A stretch of 64,000 bases of DNA from Diplolepis rosae (Eukaryota > Arthropoda > Insecta > Hymenoptera > Diplolepididae): NCBI GenBank assembly GCA_030998225.1, contig JAPYXD010000753.1, positions 4,243,501 to 4,307,500 of the forward strand, in the 5' to 3' direction. This document shows, piece by piece, positions 11,176 through 20,529 of this stretch. The position numbers and the translations under genes were made by a program. The notes beneath the pieces are model-generated. The model was not told where the DNA came from. It saw only the letters and a program-made list of their open reading frames with translations, and made no database searches. Each line of letters starts with the position of its first letter. The first letter of the stretch is position 1.

Positions 11176-12113
11176 CTAATGGGGCAGAACACTTTTAAAC
11201 CTCACATTGAAGTTTAAAAAAGTTCTTCACTCTCCCAAAAATGTACAATGTCTCTGTGTTTTCTTAAAAATTTCCACAAATTAATTTAATTTTAATGGAA
11301 ATCTTCTAAAGTTATTATTTTCATTCTCAAAATGAAATCTTGTTCCCTTTTCCTCTTTGTTTTCAAATTTTAAAATTTATTACTCTAACTTCTAAAACAT
11401 TGTAAATAAAGGATTGGTTTGATTAGAAAGTTTTAAAATTGAAAGAATACAATATTCAAAGCCTGAATATCAAAAGCCGCTTTTTATCTTCTTTATTTTT
11501 TATAATTATTTGTTTATTTAATTACATTTAAAAATTTAGCTTTCTATGCTTGAAAATTTTAAGCGTCTCATTAAAAAGGAATTGACATTGAAAGGAATCC
11601 TGATTTCAAATTATTAAATTGGTTTATAAATAATGAAAATTTATTAATTTTTGAAGAATCTTTCCAAGAATTTTCTTGTAAATGAGTTTTGGCACTTTCA
11701 AAATATTTACGTCATTCAATAAATGTCAAGTGAATTTCCACATTGGAATTAAACCAAGGTTAGTCAGTATCATAAGAGAGATAAATACTTATTTCAAACG
11801 TATATAGTATCTTAAGTAAACTGTGTCTATTCCGAAACAATAGACATGAGATTTATTACACCTACATAAAAATTGACGAAATCCTTTAATTCTTATCGAA
11901 AAAATCTGTCAAGTATAATCTTGGTCAAATATAACGTTGCGTTTGCAGCACATTTTGTTTTGCTCAATAAAATTGGTCACGTCATTTTAAATACAAATAT
12001 TCAAATTTGAGAGTGATGAAAAATGTTACATAATTTCTTCAAACGATTTAATTGCAATTTAAAATTGACGTTGGGATTCTATGTCACTTGTTGTTAGAAA
12101 AATTTGTATTCAG
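11176..12113. other. AT-rich sequence upstream of peptide gene A
   Basis: No recognised repeat. This stretch should hold the promoter and any untranslated exon of gene A. I cannot point to a convincing TATA box. A 3' splice site (TTTGTATTCAG) ends at 12113, five bases before the start codon, which hints at an upstream untranslated exon. Confidence 0.35.
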
Positions 12114-12118
12114 TTGAA

Positions 12119-12173
12119 ATGTCTCTCATCTTTATTTATTTTTTCATAATGGCAATTGTCTCATCAGCATTAG
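12119..12173 (+). CDS. Peptide gene A, exon 1 (signal peptide)
   Basis: First coding exon of a gene I do not recognise. It encodes 18 residues, MSLIFIYFFIMAIVSSAL, a textbook secretory signal peptide with an aromatic/aliphatic core and a small-residue end (SSA), so cleavage is likely after that alanine. The exon ends TTAG|GTAAGT, a consensus 5' splice site, in phase 1. The ATG chosen is the only one that leads directly into the hydrophobic core. A 3' splice site (TATTCAG) five bases upstream suggests an untranslated first exon. The next exon that fits is at 15526. The full product is about 67 residues: signal peptide, a short acidic spacer, then a six-cysteine domain. Signal peptide and splice site are directly visible. 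Joining the exons is inference from matching phases. Confidence 0.6.
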
Positions 12174-12189
12174 GTAAGTATTCGAGTTG

Positions 12190-12574
12190 TCATAAAACCA
12201 TTTCGGAATCTGTTTACGAACCATTCCGAGTCATTTCGAACCAATCCGAAAAACTTTTTGTATCTTGTTTGATTATAAAAGGTAAAAAATAAATCCGGAT
12301 TAATCCGAATCATTCAGGCTTCGGATCTATTCGGATTGAAAATTTAATTTGGATCAATCCGAGCTCGGATTGATTCGGAATGGTACGGTTTCATTCAAAT
12401 TGATGCCTCGGATTGAATCGGATTAAGTGAGATTGATTTTTGACTGTTTTTCATCCAACGAGATACAAAATATTTTTCGGATTCGTTCGGAATGGTCCGG
12501 AAACAGATTCCGGAATGGCTCGGAAAAGTCCTGATTCGCTCGGAATACATTTCAATCCGATATTTTCGTCAGGG
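12190..12574. mobile_element. GATTCGGATTGA-family element in intron 1 of gene A
   Basis: Dense TCGGATTGA/TCAATCCGA motifs begin at about TTTCGGAATCTGTTTACG and end at TATTTTCGTCAGGG, the right terminus of this family. The left end appears truncated. It starts about 15 nt after the exon 1 donor. Confidence 0.6.
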
Positions 12575-12589
12575 TATTTGGAAATAAAT

Positions 12590-13330
12590 AGTCTGTGGGA
12601 CGTCATAAAAACGTCTCATGGACGTTAATGGCAGTTATTTACTAGTGGAGACAACCCAGTGAGCATAGAATCATAGTCGTCTTTGGGACGTTAAGAAGAC
12701 GTCTTCAAGACCACTATCTCTGCCTAATTGACGACTCGTAGACTTTGGATCTCTTAAAGACATCATTAGGACATAAAAGTCCACAATATGTTAATTGTTC
12801 AAATATAGAGGGCCTCAAAAAATTTGTTAGACGCCCTAAGAAAAATAATATTCCCATGCCCATTAGTAGGGAGTTGAGACGTCTCAAAGACGTCCGATCT
12901 CCCCCCCAGTGATCTTAGGAATATTATCCTTCTTAAGACACCTGAAAGATACTTTTAGGACGTCTGTTTGTGTCCAATTAACTTCTTGAGGACGTCTTAA
13001 TGACGTCTTTAATGGATCCAAAGTCCACAAGACGTCAATTAGGAGATGAATGGCCACAATATGTTAATTAGTCAGTCATAGACGTCCTAAGGAAAATAAT
13101 ATTTCTATGCCCACTGGGAGGAAGATCATCGTCTTTAGGACGTTTTAAAGACGTCCCTTAGACTTTTATGCCAGGCTTTGTTCTACCTTTATTACGTCTC
13201 ATGTCCTTAAAATGTCTTTTAGGAAAAAGAAGTGCAAAATACGTCAAGGAGCATGACATTGTAGATTTCTAGACGTATTTACAATGTCTCTAAAAATATT
13301 TAATGTCCCGCTGAGTGTTTCTATAGTCAT
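12590..13330. repeat. GACGTC-rich elements, several copies
   Basis: At least three fused copies, with GGGACGTCATAAAAACG, AAGACGTCCGATC and GGACGTTTTAAAGACGTCC. Element-end-like tracts (CCAGTGAGCA, CCCCAGTGATC, CCACTGGGAGG) mark junctions near 12655, 12905 and 13113. Confidence 0.65.
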
Positions 13331-14080
13331 GAGAGAAGTATTCTATTGAAAAAATATATAAAAATAAAATTTCTGGTTGTGAGTGTAATAGGAATCCTAC
13401 ACGAAAAAACTCCTCTTCGAATCCAAAATAGTCAAGTGTGCCTGATAGAAATGCAAAATGACATTTACTAATTCAATAAGTTATTTTTTTTACTGATTAA
13501 ATTAGTTGTTGGCAATCCAGTTCCTTGTCAGTCACTTTATTTATTTTCGACTATATAATGATTATATCAAATTCTACATTTTTATTGATTCTATTTTATT
13601 GAATTCAATACTGAGAAATCCTGTCAAAGATTTTTTGAACCTCATAGCTTTTCTCTGAACGCTTCTCTTCCAGGAAAATAGTAGTTTACAAATCTTTGTA
13701 CAAAAGGATTAACATTTTGACCATAAACAGTTTTTATTTAATTGAAAACTTTCAAAGCGCGATTAAAAGTCAATATGAGCAAATTATTAATATACAACTG
13801 TTTTATTAATAGCTCGTCTCTAATTGTTGGGTTTCCAAACGTGCAGCTGTCAATTCAAAGGGTTCTATAAAATTGAAGGGTGTAGATTATAATTCATTTC
13901 CTCGTGCAGGGTTTATTTGTATGGATTTATACTGCGCCTATTTTGCCATGTCAAACATTATAGGCTAAAATTTATGAATTTTTATTATATGGTTTGAAGT
14001 TAATTGTTTGCAAAGCTCTTTGAAGGTAAATTACAACTGAATTTTAAAGAAATAATAATTAAAGCCTTTAGATTTTTTTC
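13331..14080. other. AT-rich intronic sequence
   Basis: Part of intron 1 of gene A on the proposed model. No repeat family or coding exon recognised. Confidence 0.4.
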
Positions 14081-14084
14081 CCAC

Positions 14085-15045
14085 TGGGAAGTGATGATAA
14101 GTAGCTTGCGGATGCGGAGACATTGGACGTCTTTGAGACGTCTTAAAGACGTTTGGAGGATTTCAATGTCTGAATTTTTGATGTCTTCTAGATATCTTTT
14201 GTCCAAACGATATCTTTAAGACATAAGACGTCCTTTGGACAAAATAAAACCTGTTTTAGAAGTCTATAGAAAGTCTGGGACGTCTCGATGATGTCCAATA
14301 TGTTTGTGTCCACTGTTAGAAAAAAAAATTACTATTGAATCGGCACTGGGGTATTGTTGTTTTATAGAGGTTTTAAAAATTCCCTTCAGATTTGAATGAT
14401 AGGCTTTTGCTGTCCTTGCGACGTCTTTCGTCGAAATGACATCTTTAAGATATGAAACGTCTAGGAGACAACTAGGACTTCCAATCGACGTACCATAGAT
14501 ATCTAATCTTCTAAAGGCATCCTGAAAACGTCTTGAGAACACGATATATCCCTTAGACATCATTTATACAGACATCGAAGGTCCTGATTACGTCCCTAGG
14601 AGTACGTCTTGTACGTCTAAGAAACTACAATGTCAAGCTTTTTGATATCTTCTGCATTTTCTTTGTCTGAAAGACGTTTCTAGGACATGAGATCCTTCTT
14701 AGAACGTCGAAAAGATATTTTTAGGGCCCTTATGAAAGTCCATAAGATCTTATTCAGATAGAAACAGACGCCCTAAAATTTTCTTTTGGACGTCCTAAGA
14801 AAGATAATATTTCTATATCCATTAGGAAGGAGTTAGAACGTCTTTGAGATGTCTTAAAGACGTCCTAGCCCCCCCCCCCCCCCCTAGTGGACATAGGAGT
14901 ATTATCCCCCTTAGGACGTCCAGGAGATATTTTGAGGACGTCTATGTCTATCTAATTAACATTTTGTGGCCTTTTATGTCCTAATGACATCTTCAGGACG
15001 TCTTCAACATGACTTCGTCTCTATGCCCTTTGAGATAATATTAAT
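14085..15045. repeat. GACGTC-rich elements, several copies, with a poly-C tract
   Basis: Copies are joined end to end. CCCACTGGGAAGTG (about 14080) and TGTCCACTG mark ends, and palindromes such as GACGTCTTTGAGACGTCTT recur. A run of C interrupts the block at about 14868-14884. Overlapping open frames on both strands come from the near-palindromic sequence. Confidence 0.65.
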
Positions 15046-15071
15046 TATTTTATATCTATATTCTCCTTATA

Positions 15072-15522
15072 CTAGGGTGTTTGATATTGACGTAATAAAA
15101 CGAACAAGAATTTATTTTTTTTGCAAAAATCGGTTTTATTTCTGAATGTACTCTCCTTTTAGCTCGATAAAACTAGTCCAACAATCTTTCAACTTTTCTA
15201 TGCCTTCCAGATAATACGATTTGTCTAACCCTCCAAAATACCCTTCTGTTTTCCATTCAACTTCTTCGTTCCTTGGTTTATAAAAAGCATTTTCCGCGTA
15301 AATAGTAGTGTTTAATCAACACACGAAATTCACTTTTTTCCATCTTTGCCAAAAATTTGGAGGTTAGATGCTTTCAGACACTGTAACTTGTAAACTAATC
15401 AATGGATTTGGCTCAAGTTTTGTCAGAAGATGTTTGAAAGATGGAACTTGTCAACAATGATAGTCGTTTGTTATTAGTGGCGACTTTTCATAGAAATATC
15501 ACGTCAATATCAACCAGCCTAG
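15072..15522 (-). mobile_element. mariner deletion derivative 1 (451 bp)
   Basis: The terminal inverted repeats CTAGGGTGTTTGATATTGAC and GTCAATATCAACCAGCCTAG are flanked by TA on both sides (15070-15071, 15523-15524), as expected for Tc1/mariner. On the minus strand it keeps the N-terminus of a mariner transposase (MEKSEFRVLIKHYYLRGK) fused to the C-terminus (LEGIEKLKDCWTSFIELKG). The middle, including the catalytic core, is deleted, so it cannot move itself. It sits exactly at the 3' splice site of gene A exon 2; the duplicated TA leaves an AG in place. Confidence 0.85.
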
Positions 15523-15525
15523 TAG

Positions 15526-15626
15526 TTTCGAAACCGGAAACTAAAGATGATAATATATCAGGAAAAGATCTGTGTCTTCAAGAATGTCAGCATTCATGCG
15601 AGGGATCTTTTGCACCTTGTTCAACA
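15526..15626 (+). CDS. Peptide gene A, exon 2 (cysteine-rich)
   Basis: It enters in phase 1 after TAG and leaves in phase 0 at ACA|GTACGT. It encodes a junction valine plus 33 residues, including an acidic spacer (ETKDD) and DLCLQECQHSCEGSFAPCST. The phase matches exon 1 on one side and exon 3 on the other. Before the mariner insertion the splice acceptor would have been TCTATATTCTCCTTATAG, a good pyrimidine-rich site. It now follows mariner terminal sequence. The exon is bounded by two mariners (15072-15522 and 15649-16704). Four of the six cysteines lie here, spaced C-x3-C-x3-C-x6-C. I recognise no known neuropeptide. The HSC-x-G stretch is faintly like the CCHamide core, but the cysteine spacing differs. 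Confidence 0.55.
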
Positions 15627-15648
15627 GTACGTTTCTTTAAAAAATGTA

Positions 15649-16704
15649 TTGGGTTGGCAACAAAGTCTTTTCACTTTTTTCCGCTAGATGACTTTAGCCG
15701 TTCGAAGTCGTTCTTTTCCATTGCAAACTTCAGACCGTATATGGTATTTGACAGCTGACACTTCATAGATTATTCAGTAAAAAAGAAGTTTCAAGTGTTG
15801 TTCTTCATTTATCGCTTTGCATTGATTTGAAATGGAGATTCCAGACGGTCATGTTCGTTACATTTTACTTCATTACTTCCGAAAAGGTAAAAACGCAGTG
15901 CAAGCTCGGAAAAAGTTGTATGATGTTTATGGTGAAAAATCATTAACAGAACGCCAGTGCCAGAATTGGTTTGCTGGTTTTCATTCTAAAGATTTTGACC
16001 TGAAAGATGCAACCCAGTAGGCACGAAACCTTGGAGATCCTAAAGATGTTCTTTAGACGTTACCAGGACGTCTAATGTCAGTCCAATTGACGTACGAAAG
16101 ATGTCTGATGTCCTAAAGAGATCCTAAAAACGTCCTTAAAACACAAGATATCTTTGGAACGTTATTTGTACTGATATTGAACGTCCTTAGGACTACCAAA
16201 GGACATGTGCCAAAAGGCGTTCTAGAAATGTCCTATAGACATCCTTAGAACGTCTTTAGATTTTTAACCCACTGGGACCACGCTCTGGACGCCCAAATGA
16301 AGTTGACGACGACAAAATAAAAGCAATGATAGAAAATAACCGGCGTAGTACGATACGAGAGATAGCAGAGAAGCTTAACATATCACAAACATGCGTTCAA
16401 AGACATTTAAAACAAGTTGGTTACGTTAATAAGCTCGATATTAGGGTTCCTCACAAATTGATCGAAATTCAATCCACCAAACGAATTCCCATTTGCGATT
16501 CACTGCTGAAACGTAAAGTGACCGATCTATTTTTAAAGCGAATCATAACGAGCGATGAAAAATGGGTTGTTTACGATAGCGTCGTGCGAAAAAGATCATG
16601 GAACAAAATGGTCAATACATAATTGATTAATGTTTGTTATTTGTATTAATAAACTTGCTTTGAGAATCATGAAAAAAAACGAAATGACTTTGTTGCCAAC
16701 CCAA
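15649..16704 (+). mobile_element. mariner deletion derivative 2, carrying a nested GACGTC element
   Basis: The ends TTGGGTTGGCAACAAAGTC and GACTTTGTTGCCAACCCAA are perfect inverted repeats flanked by TA (15647-15648 and 16705-16706). The transposase starts at 15832 (MEIPDGHVRYILLHYF), reads to KDA at about 16011, is split by a GACGTC element (16012-16277) and resumes as PRSGRPNEVDDDK. It keeps the HTH regions (STIREIAEKLNISQTCVQRH) and the first catalytic Asp (ITSDEKW), then stops at 16622. The C-terminal half with the remaining catalytic residues is missing, so it is a non-autonomous fossil. It lies in intron 2 of gene A, 22 nt after exon 2. Confidence 0.9.
16012..16277 (+). mobile_element. 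GACGTC element, type copy (nested in mariner 2)
   Basis: A 266-bp element with ends ACCCAGTAGGCACGAAACC and TTTTTAACCCACTGGGA; the CCCAGTRGG ends are inverted repeats. The interior has GACGTC-type motifs every 20-40 nt. Because the host reading frame is known (KDA|PRSGRP), the empty site can be inferred as GATGCA-CCACG. On that reading no target duplication is visible. Close copies are at 42508-42781 and, inverted, 55846-56121. The superfamily is unknown. Confidence 0.8.
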
Positions 16705-16723
16705 TATTTTAATTAAATATAAA

Positions 16724-16891
16724 GTTAAGACTCGTTTATTGCAAGGCCCGAGCGTTCCTCTAACCTCACCTTTGCCGTATATGCAACACTAGCTGGGGCG
16801 ACAACCAATCCACTCCTTGCTCTGAAAACCAACCTTGCCGATAGTTGTGGTGGTGGGAGCCCCTCTCCTCTTGCAATAAACGAGACTTGAC
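16724..16891. mobile_element. MITE with GTYAAGWCTCGTTTATTGCAAG ends
   Basis: A 168-bp element whose ends, GTTAAGACTCGTTTATTGC and GCAATAAACGAGACTTGAC, are inverted repeats of 22 bp with two mismatches. The interior is notably GC-rich for this window (GCCCGAGCGTTCC, GGTGGTGGGAGCCCC). Not coding. The superfamily is not determined. Confidence 0.65.
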
Positions 16892-16922
16892 TGTATGCTC
16901 ACCCTTTAAATTGGAATCAACT

Positions 16923-17049
16923 AGAATTCCTAATGATTTCAATCAGTGATTGATTTATTCTTGCTTTACAATCAGTCATTTTTTACTGATAATCAATCAC
17001 TGGTAACTGAAAATCAATTACTTTGGACTGATTGAAATTATTAGAAATT
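16923..17049. mobile_element. Short palindromic MITE before gene A exon 3
   Basis: ATTCCTAATGATTTCAATCAG at the left is answered by CTGATTGAAATTATTAGAAAT at the right. The interior has further CAGTGATTGATT/AATCAATCACTG pairs. It ends about 60 nt before the exon 3 acceptor. Confidence 0.55.
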
Positions 17050-17112
17050 CTGAGTGATTCAGATTTAGAGAGCTATATTGTTTTTTGGATTAAAAAAACA
17101 ATATTCTTTCAG

Positions 17113-17160
17113 GGATATTGTAGATCGAAATGTAACAAGATAGAAAATCTGGACAACTGA
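17113..17160 (+). CDS. Peptide gene A, exon 3 (C-terminus and stop)
   Basis: It follows a strong 3' splice site (ATATTCTTTCAG) and reads in phase 0, matching the end of exon 2: GYCRSKCNKIENLDN then TGA. It adds the last two cysteines, giving an overall pattern C-x3-C-x3-C-x6-C-x4-C-x3-C, compatible with three disulfides. The total coding length is 204 nt (67 residues plus stop). An AATAAA lies at 17219-17224. Signal peptide, phase agreement, even cysteine count and a nearby polyadenylation signal together argue that this is a real small secreted peptide gene. It could be a hormone, a defence peptide or a venom-type peptide, and the sequence alone does not say which. An alternative phase-0 acceptor at 18870 is less convincing. 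Confidence 0.55.
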   Translation, partial: GYCRSKCNKIENLDN

Positions 17161-17218
17161 AAAATGTGAAAAATGTCATGACAATCAGCGAGTATTTCCA
17201 AAATGTATTAAACTGAGA

Positions 17219-17224
17219 AATAAA
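17219..17224 (+). promoter_or_regulatory. Polyadenylation signal of gene A
   Basis: AATAAA, 58 nt after the TGA of exon 3. Confidence 0.45.
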
Positions 17225-17325
17225 GTTGTAAAAGGAAATTTTTGAATATTTACTTAACCATGTTGAATCCATAGTTTGCAAGAAATCCCTTTAAAAATGC
17301 TTTTAGGATATGTGATATTTATGGA

Positions 17326-17397
17326 ACCTCCGTAGCTCAGATGATAGAGCATTCGACCGGCAATCGAAAGGTCTTGGGCTCAATACCCAGCGGAGTG
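17326..17397 (+). pseudogene. tRNA-like sequence (tRNA-derived repeat)
   Basis: 72 nt that fold as a cloverleaf: D-arm GCTC...GAGC, anticodon arm TTCGA-CCGGCAA-TCGAA (anticodon position GGC, nominally Ala), five-base variable loop, T-arm TTGGG-CTCAATA-CCCAG. Defects are the first two acceptor pairs (mismatched), C instead of T before the anticodon, and a T-loop lacking TTC. It is followed by a shared tail (GGAAGCGTTCC plus a T-run) also found at 4765-4850 and in altered form at 55441-55638. I therefore treat it as a member of a tRNA-derived repeat family and not as a working tRNA gene. Confidence 0.6.
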
Positions 17398-17583
17398 GAA
17401 GCGTTCCTTTTTTCACAGAAAAAAAAAATTTCAAATACATAGAAAGTTATAAAGTTTTTGGATTTCAGGTTTTTACATTTTAATGACCAAAATAAATAAA
17501 ATTAATCTTGCTTTTATAATTAAAACTTTATAAATTTTAGACATAAATATGTATAAACAAAGTTTTACACGCTCTTAGAGCCA

Positions 17584-17867
17584 TGGAACCTCTGTAGGCA
17601 CAAAACCGTGGATATCCTAAAGATGTTCTTTAGACGTTACCAGGACGTCTAATGTCAGTCCAATTGACGTACGAAAGATGTCTAATGTCCTAAAGAGATC
17701 CTAAAAGCGTCCTTAAAATACAAGATATCTCTGGAACGTTATTTGTACTGATATTGAACGTCCTGAGAACGTCCTTAGGACGACCAAAGGACACGTGCCA
17801 AAAGGCGTCCTAGAAATGTCCTATAGACATCCCTAGAACGACTTTAGATTTTTTACCCACTGGAACA
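17584..17867 (+). mobile_element. GACGTC element fused to a tRNA-like fragment
   Basis: The left part, ATGGAACCTCTGTAG, copies the start of the tRNA-like repeat at 17321. It passes directly into GCACAAAACCGTGG of the GACGTC element, skipping that element's own ACCCA terminus. The join is at the shared GTAG. The right end is TTTTTTACCCACTGG. The interior is about 95% like the copy at 42508. Confidence 0.7.
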
Positions 17868-17874
17868 CCCACAG

Positions 17875-18052
17875 ATTCCTACCTCACTGGCATTTTAGTC
17901 CCTGTAATCTCATTTCCTTGCAAACTTCGATACCAAAATGAAAATTTGTGAAATTGTGTAAAATGCACTAAGATTTTTAATGAAAATAGGTTTACAAGAA
18001 TTGGCATGCCGATAAGGTAGGAATCTTCAGGTGTTCTATGGCCTTAAGGAGA
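17875..18052. repeat. Diverged palindromic MITE (relative of 1094-1392)
   Basis: AGATTCCTACCTCACTGGCA at the left mirrors TGCCGATAAGGTAGGAATCT at the right. TATGGCCTTAAGG matches the end of the 1094-1392 element. Confidence 0.5.
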
Positions 18053-18860
18053 ATTTTTAAATGAAATTGGAATTAAATTAAGAACTTTATTCACACTCGG
18101 ATAATTAAGCCACACACATCGATAGAAGTTTCGTTATAATATATTACTTGAAAACAAAACTTGTCGTTCAAATAAGTAAGACTTGATCTATTTTTAGCAT
18201 AGATTCGAACCACGAGTGGTCTAAAGTTCTAAATGTCAGTAAGATAAGAGTCTGTATTTAGAAACCCGTCCTATATCAATTCAGATTAATTTGAAATTAT
18301 TTTATAGGTACCTCGACCAGTGACTTCACAATCATTCTTGATTTTGGCGATTTTTAGCGGGAAATTTGAATTCTAAATTTCATTTTTTTGATTTAAAACT
18401 TACCAATATTATTTTCTGCGCTAAAATTTGTATTAATACTATATTTTCAATTTATCTTTCAATAGGCAGTGATAAAAAAAGAATTTTGAAAACAATAAAA
18501 CTTGTTTAGGAAAATAAAAGACTGTTTCTAGCACGGATGCAAACCACGCGTATAAATGTTATATAATGGTTTATTTTACGTATAGGAATGCAGATTGATT
18601 GTATATTGAACTTGGTCCAAAAGGAATTTAAACTGTAATTAAAAAATGATAATAATTCAATTTTGACCTTAAATTTGAGGTTTAATTATTTTTACATCAA
18701 CCCTTTCTTCTCCTGCAAATATGGCTGTGATTTTTCGTGAATTGAACTCTTGCTAATTACTTCTTATATGAGAAATTAGACAATAGCTATCACCCTGAGT
18801 AGTTTTTTCCACCACCACCTTTTCCACCCACTTATCACCACCTGTACATCCGCCTACGCC
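18053..18860. other. AT-rich region upstream of CCHamide-2
   Basis: No gene recognised. From about 18797 it becomes strongly pyrimidine-rich (TTTTTTCCACCACCACC onward) and ends at CCCCAACAG (18870), a good 3' splice site. That site most simply starts a 5'-untranslated exon of CCHamide-2 (18871-19048). Confidence 0.4.
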
Positions 18861-18982
18861 ACCCCAACAGGCTTTCTGCAGAAGAGCAATCGCGCATCCA
18901 GGAACATTGGTTCATTCACGATCACCTGCTCGACCTGGAAGTATCATCTAAATTGTCGGTCTCTTTCAAATTCTTCCATAGA

Positions 18983-18990
18983 TATAAAAA
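18983..18990 (+). promoter_or_regulatory. Possible TATA box of CCHamide-2
   Basis: TATAAAAA, 59 nt before the start codon. It is an alternative to a spliced leader exon beginning at 18871, and both cannot be the main transcript start. Low confidence in this AT-rich background. Confidence 0.25.
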
Positions 18991-19048
18991 AATCTGGTTT
19001 TAAATTTTTGAATTTCGGAAAATTCATTCCTCTTTGAAAATACTGAGT

Positions 19049-19145
19049 ATGAAATTCATCCTGGCACCGACTTCCGGTAACTTCGCGGTGATTTCGATTG
19101 CCGCATTTCTCGTCGTCTCTTTCTGCTCGGAGACTTGGGCGAAGC
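19049..19145 (+). CDS. CCHa2: CCHamide-2 precursor, exon 1 (signal peptide)
   Basis: First coding exon of the prepro-CCHamide-2 gene. It encodes 32 residues with a clear hydrophobic core (FAVISIAAFLVVSFCS) and a likely cleavage after ETWA, then K and the first base of an arginine codon, giving a KR processing site across the intron. The exon ends at AAGC|GTGAGT in phase 1. CCHamide-2 is a secreted, amidated peptide of insect gut endocrine cells, brain and fat body that signals through a bombesin-type G-protein-coupled receptor and, in Drosophila, links nutrition to insulin-like peptide release (family knowledge). The next coding exon is 11.7 kb away at 30890; the total product is 133 residues. 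The codons here are richer in G+C than the surroundings, as expected for real coding sequence. Confidence 0.85.
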
Positions 19146-19254
19146 GTGAGTGTCATTCCAAGTTTTATAAATTAATTATTAATGATAAAAAACAGTGACG
19201 TATGTTTAATATAATCATATTTGTTGTTATGGTAATTTATTTACTTTTTCCCTG

Positions 19255-19635
19255 TGGATACTACTAGGGGATTGGAGGTTTTTAGGACGTCTTTGAAATT
19301 CCAGTGGACGTTCCATAGACCAATTCCATAGACGTATTTTAGACGTCGGAAAGACGTCTTTGGGAGGTTGATGTCTGTCCAATTGATACATTACAGATGT
19401 CTGATGTCTTTAGGGCATATGACGTCCACGAGGCATCAGTTGGAGAGACCTAGACGTCCTAAAGACGTATTTTGAGATTCATTGCACCCACTATGACGTC
19501 CCGTGGACTTCAATATCAGGCTTTTTGTTTTATGTCTTAACGACGTATTTTAGACATGTGATGTCTTCAGAAAATCAAAAAACCTGATATCCAAATCCAT
19601 GGGACGTCCTAAGGACGTCTTATCTCCTCGCTTCT
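19255..19635. repeat. GACGTC-rich elements in CCHamide-2 intron 1
   Basis: It contains TTTAGGACGTCTTTG, GACGTCGGAAAGACGTC and GGGACGTCCTAAGGACGTC. At least two fused copies. Confidence 0.65.
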
Positions 19636-20525
19636 TTTAAGTAGTTTAATAAATAAATAATTTTTAATTTCTAGTGAAAAGATTAATAAGAAACTTCCAG
19701 TTTCATTCAGTTTAATTTGCATATAAACATTCCACAAAATCAGATCAAGATGTTTTTACTTTAGAGGGCGAAAAACAAGGGATGAAATTTTCCAGATTGC
19801 TATGGAAAGTTACATTGTAATTAGGAAGAGTAATGTTATTGCAATTTTTTATGCTCAAGAGTCACTAAAATTTTATCATACATAAAATTAATATTTTACA
19901 TAATAAGTCCAGTAGTAAATAATACAATTCATCATTTTTCAAAATTCATTTTAAAATGATTATTAGAAAATTATAAAAATAAAGAACTTCATAGATTGAT
20001 TTTTTGTTATCAATAATCACAAAACTGTAAAGTTTATTCACAAAGTTTTAAACTTTCCCACTTCATTTGCGTTACTTTTAATGACTTTGTAATTAGGATT
20101 CGTTACATTTTATTAGGATTATTCCATATTTACATACACTGTTTAGTATGTTATTTGATACATATTTTGTTTGATCAGAAGGGGAAAGTGGAATCGATAA
20201 TAAATTTTCTTACTTGACTCGTTCAACTTTTGTTTGTATGTAAGAAATTTTGTTTATTTTTATAATCAAAAATACTAATGCCAATTCAAATAAATTGTCC
20301 TGTGGGCGTAAAACAAATATTTTTTTCAGTTTCATGAATAACTTAGTATCACCCCTGATATAGATATCATGAACATGTCAACAAACTCATCGATTTATTA
20401 TTCATTAGAAAAATATTTTTAATTTTTTATTATTGTTTGTTACTATTTTTTTTAAATGGAACAGATATCAAATTTACAGAGTCTGTTTAGTAATCGCAGT
20501 TCAAATAATCGCAAAATTCAGATAA
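19636..20525. other. AT-rich intronic sequence
   Basis: No exon or repeat family recognised. Confidence 0.4.
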
Positions 20526-20529
20526 ATTC

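Noticed and set aside
15441..15758. A single 105-codon ORF spanning this interval
   Set aside because: It runs through mariner 1's terminal repeat, the gene A exon and the start of mariner 2. Only the middle part (15526-15626) is bounded by splice signals.
17326..17397. A functional tRNA-Ala(GGC)
   Set aside because: The fold is good but the acceptor end is mispaired, T33 is replaced by C, the T-loop is abnormal, and its tail is shared with other repeat copies.
18871..18951. Final exon of gene A (phase-0 frame AFCRRAIAHPGT to TAA)
   Set aside because: The acceptor is strong, but the exon at 17113 gives an even cysteine count and a nearby AATAAA. This segment fits better as CCHamide-2 5' untranslated sequence. 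It was not excluded completely.
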